From: Bombus terrestris
Lineage: Eukaryota > Arthropoda > Insecta > Hymenoptera > Apidae
NCBI RefSeq assembly: GCF_910591885.1
Contig: NC_063279.1
Location: 682,001-746,000 of the forward strand
DNA: 64,000 bases
Direction: 5' to 3'
Within the stretch, counting starts at the first letter, position 1, and every line of letters starts with the position of its first letter. The position numbers and the translations under genes are program-made. Shown one piece after another: positions 62,956 to 64,000 of the stretch. Below the pieces are notes generated by a model. The model ran no database searches, was not told where the DNA came from, and saw only the letters and a program-made list of their open reading frames with translations.

Positions 62956-64000
62956 ATGGCAAAAGACGAAGGAGACGATCTCTTGCCAGACAAGGATGCG
63001 GCCAAAGGATTCTATGCGAAGTACGAGCCCAAAGAAATCCTTGGAAGGTTCGTCACGTGATATCTCGATGTGGAAAAAGAAACATAGCTTACTATTTTTA
63101 TGTGTCATATTTAGGAAATACGCGCGTAGCAGAATAGATACGTTTTTGTTATTCGATTCTAACGTATCGCGATAAATAAATCGAGGAATTCGCAATTTCT
63201 GAATAATCTAACAAACTAATCTGTACAATTATATAATTTCTCGGAATTAAATTACATTCAATTTGACTGATAGTTCTTCGTACGTATATATATTAACAAA
63301 GCAACGAAACTTGTAAACTTACGAAATGCTCATTCAACATACAGGACAGGTTACAATATTGACGAAACGTTGTACAAGAATAGGACGTTCCTTCCTGTCA
63401 AACATTAGTCATCGTTGTATTATTTAAAAAATCTGCGAAACGTTTCGTTACATAGATCATAGAAGAATTTACATTACTTTAGTATCATAAAACCACTGGT
63501 ATTAAATAACAATGTATCTATATATTATAATTATTATTTGAAAGCTATTTATATTCGATTAGCACTAACTTGAGTACAAAAATTCACTGTACACAGATAA
63601 ACACGAGAGAATATTACAGAGATACATGTATGTTTCATCACTTCTCAGCAGTCTTATTCTTGTTACTCTTATTAATAAAACAGGTTTCAACTAAAACTAA
63701 TTGGTCCCACGTTGATTTAAGCACGAATTAAATAATGCATTGATATTTACAGAGGAATATCTTCCACTGTGAGAAGATGTATAGAAAAAGAAACTGGCAC
63801 AGAGTATGCAGCTAAAATCATAGATATTAGTAATGAAACTAACGAAGATGGTCATACCATGAAGGATGCTACGTTACAAGAAGTTCAAATTCTTCGTAGA
63901 GTAGCTGGTCATCCGTATATCAGTAAGTATACAATATTTCGTGCGAGATAAAATTAATTTTTATGATACACTTTTCCTATAAGAAATTTGTTTTTTCAGT
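62956..64000 (+). CDS. PhKgamma: Phosphorylase b kinase gamma catalytic chain, 5' part
   Basis: Exons 62956-63047 and 63753-63922 are in the window, separated by a 705-base GT-AG intron that holds nothing recognisable. A third exon starts at 64000 after a TTTTTTCAG acceptor. The 87 residues seen start MAKDEGDDLLPDK and show the kinase N-lobe: glycine loop LGRGISSTV (29-37), ATP-anchoring Lys52 in YAAKII and the helix-C Glu74 in LQEVQILRRVAGHPYI. The order and spacing match the phosphorylase kinase gamma family (RRC in the glycine strand, ATLQEV, RRVAGHP). The enzyme phosphorylates glycogen phosphorylase to trigger glycogen breakdown and is held by alpha, beta and calmodulin subunits. The C-terminal regulatory part lies outside the window. 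Confidence 0.92.

Noticed and set aside
7600..63060. CACGTG E-boxes, some close to the TFEB/CLEAR consensus (near 23618, 30446, 63052)
   Set aside because: About the number expected by chance in a window this size and not concentrated at promoters, so no lysosomal-gene regulation is claimed.
1..64000. CRISPR arrays, prokaryotic operons, rRNA genes and known miRNAs
   Set aside because: None seen. The DNA is eukaryotic with spliced genes, and a mental check for common conserved insect miRNA sequences found no match, though this is not exhaustive.

Overview
The window reads as insect nuclear DNA, most likely from a bee-like hymenopteran. The basis is short spliced genes of animal-wide families in AT-rich DNA, one very long transporter gene whose introns are strikingly CpG-rich, and the strong base-composition contrast typical of bee genomes. 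No species can be fixed from sequence alone. All exon structures were read by eye from splice sites, phase arithmetic and recalled family resemblance; no alignment was run.

Layout. 0-7.5 kb is a compact AT-rich cluster: a TTF1/Reb1-like Myb protein (+, 7 exons), then convergent to it the proteasome deubiquitinase UCHL5 (-, 6 exons), then ATG13 of the autophagy-initiation complex (-, 5 exons). 7.5-22 kb is an AT-rich gap. It holds several GC-richer islets with splice-compatible or short open frames, including two candidate unrecognised minus-strand genes (11.1-11.6 kb and 14.0-14.4 kb). 22.5-53.7 kb is one SLC36-type proton-coupled amino-acid transporter (+). It has five coding exons, introns of 21 kb and 7 kb, and a candidate second promoter with its own first coding exon at 41.76 kb. 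53.7-59.1 kb is gene-poor and repeat-bearing. 59.1-61.9 kb is CCDC93 (+, 12 exons, one with an apparent GC-AG intron). 63.0-64.0 kb is the start of the phosphorylase kinase gamma catalytic subunit, cut by the window end.

The neighbours are not an operon; they are independent eukaryotic transcription units. The one functional thread is nutrient and turnover control: ATG13 is a TORC1-regulated autophagy factor, SLC36 transporters feed amino-acid signals to TORC1, UCHL5 edits ubiquitin chains at the proteasome, CCDC93 serves endosomal recycling and phosphorylase kinase controls glycogen breakdown. Whether the adjacency means anything is untested.

The most useful new leads are the alternative N-myristoylation-type first exon of the transporter, the small membrane-protein candidate at 14 kb, the palindrome-rich islet at 10 kb and the GC-AG intron in CCDC93.
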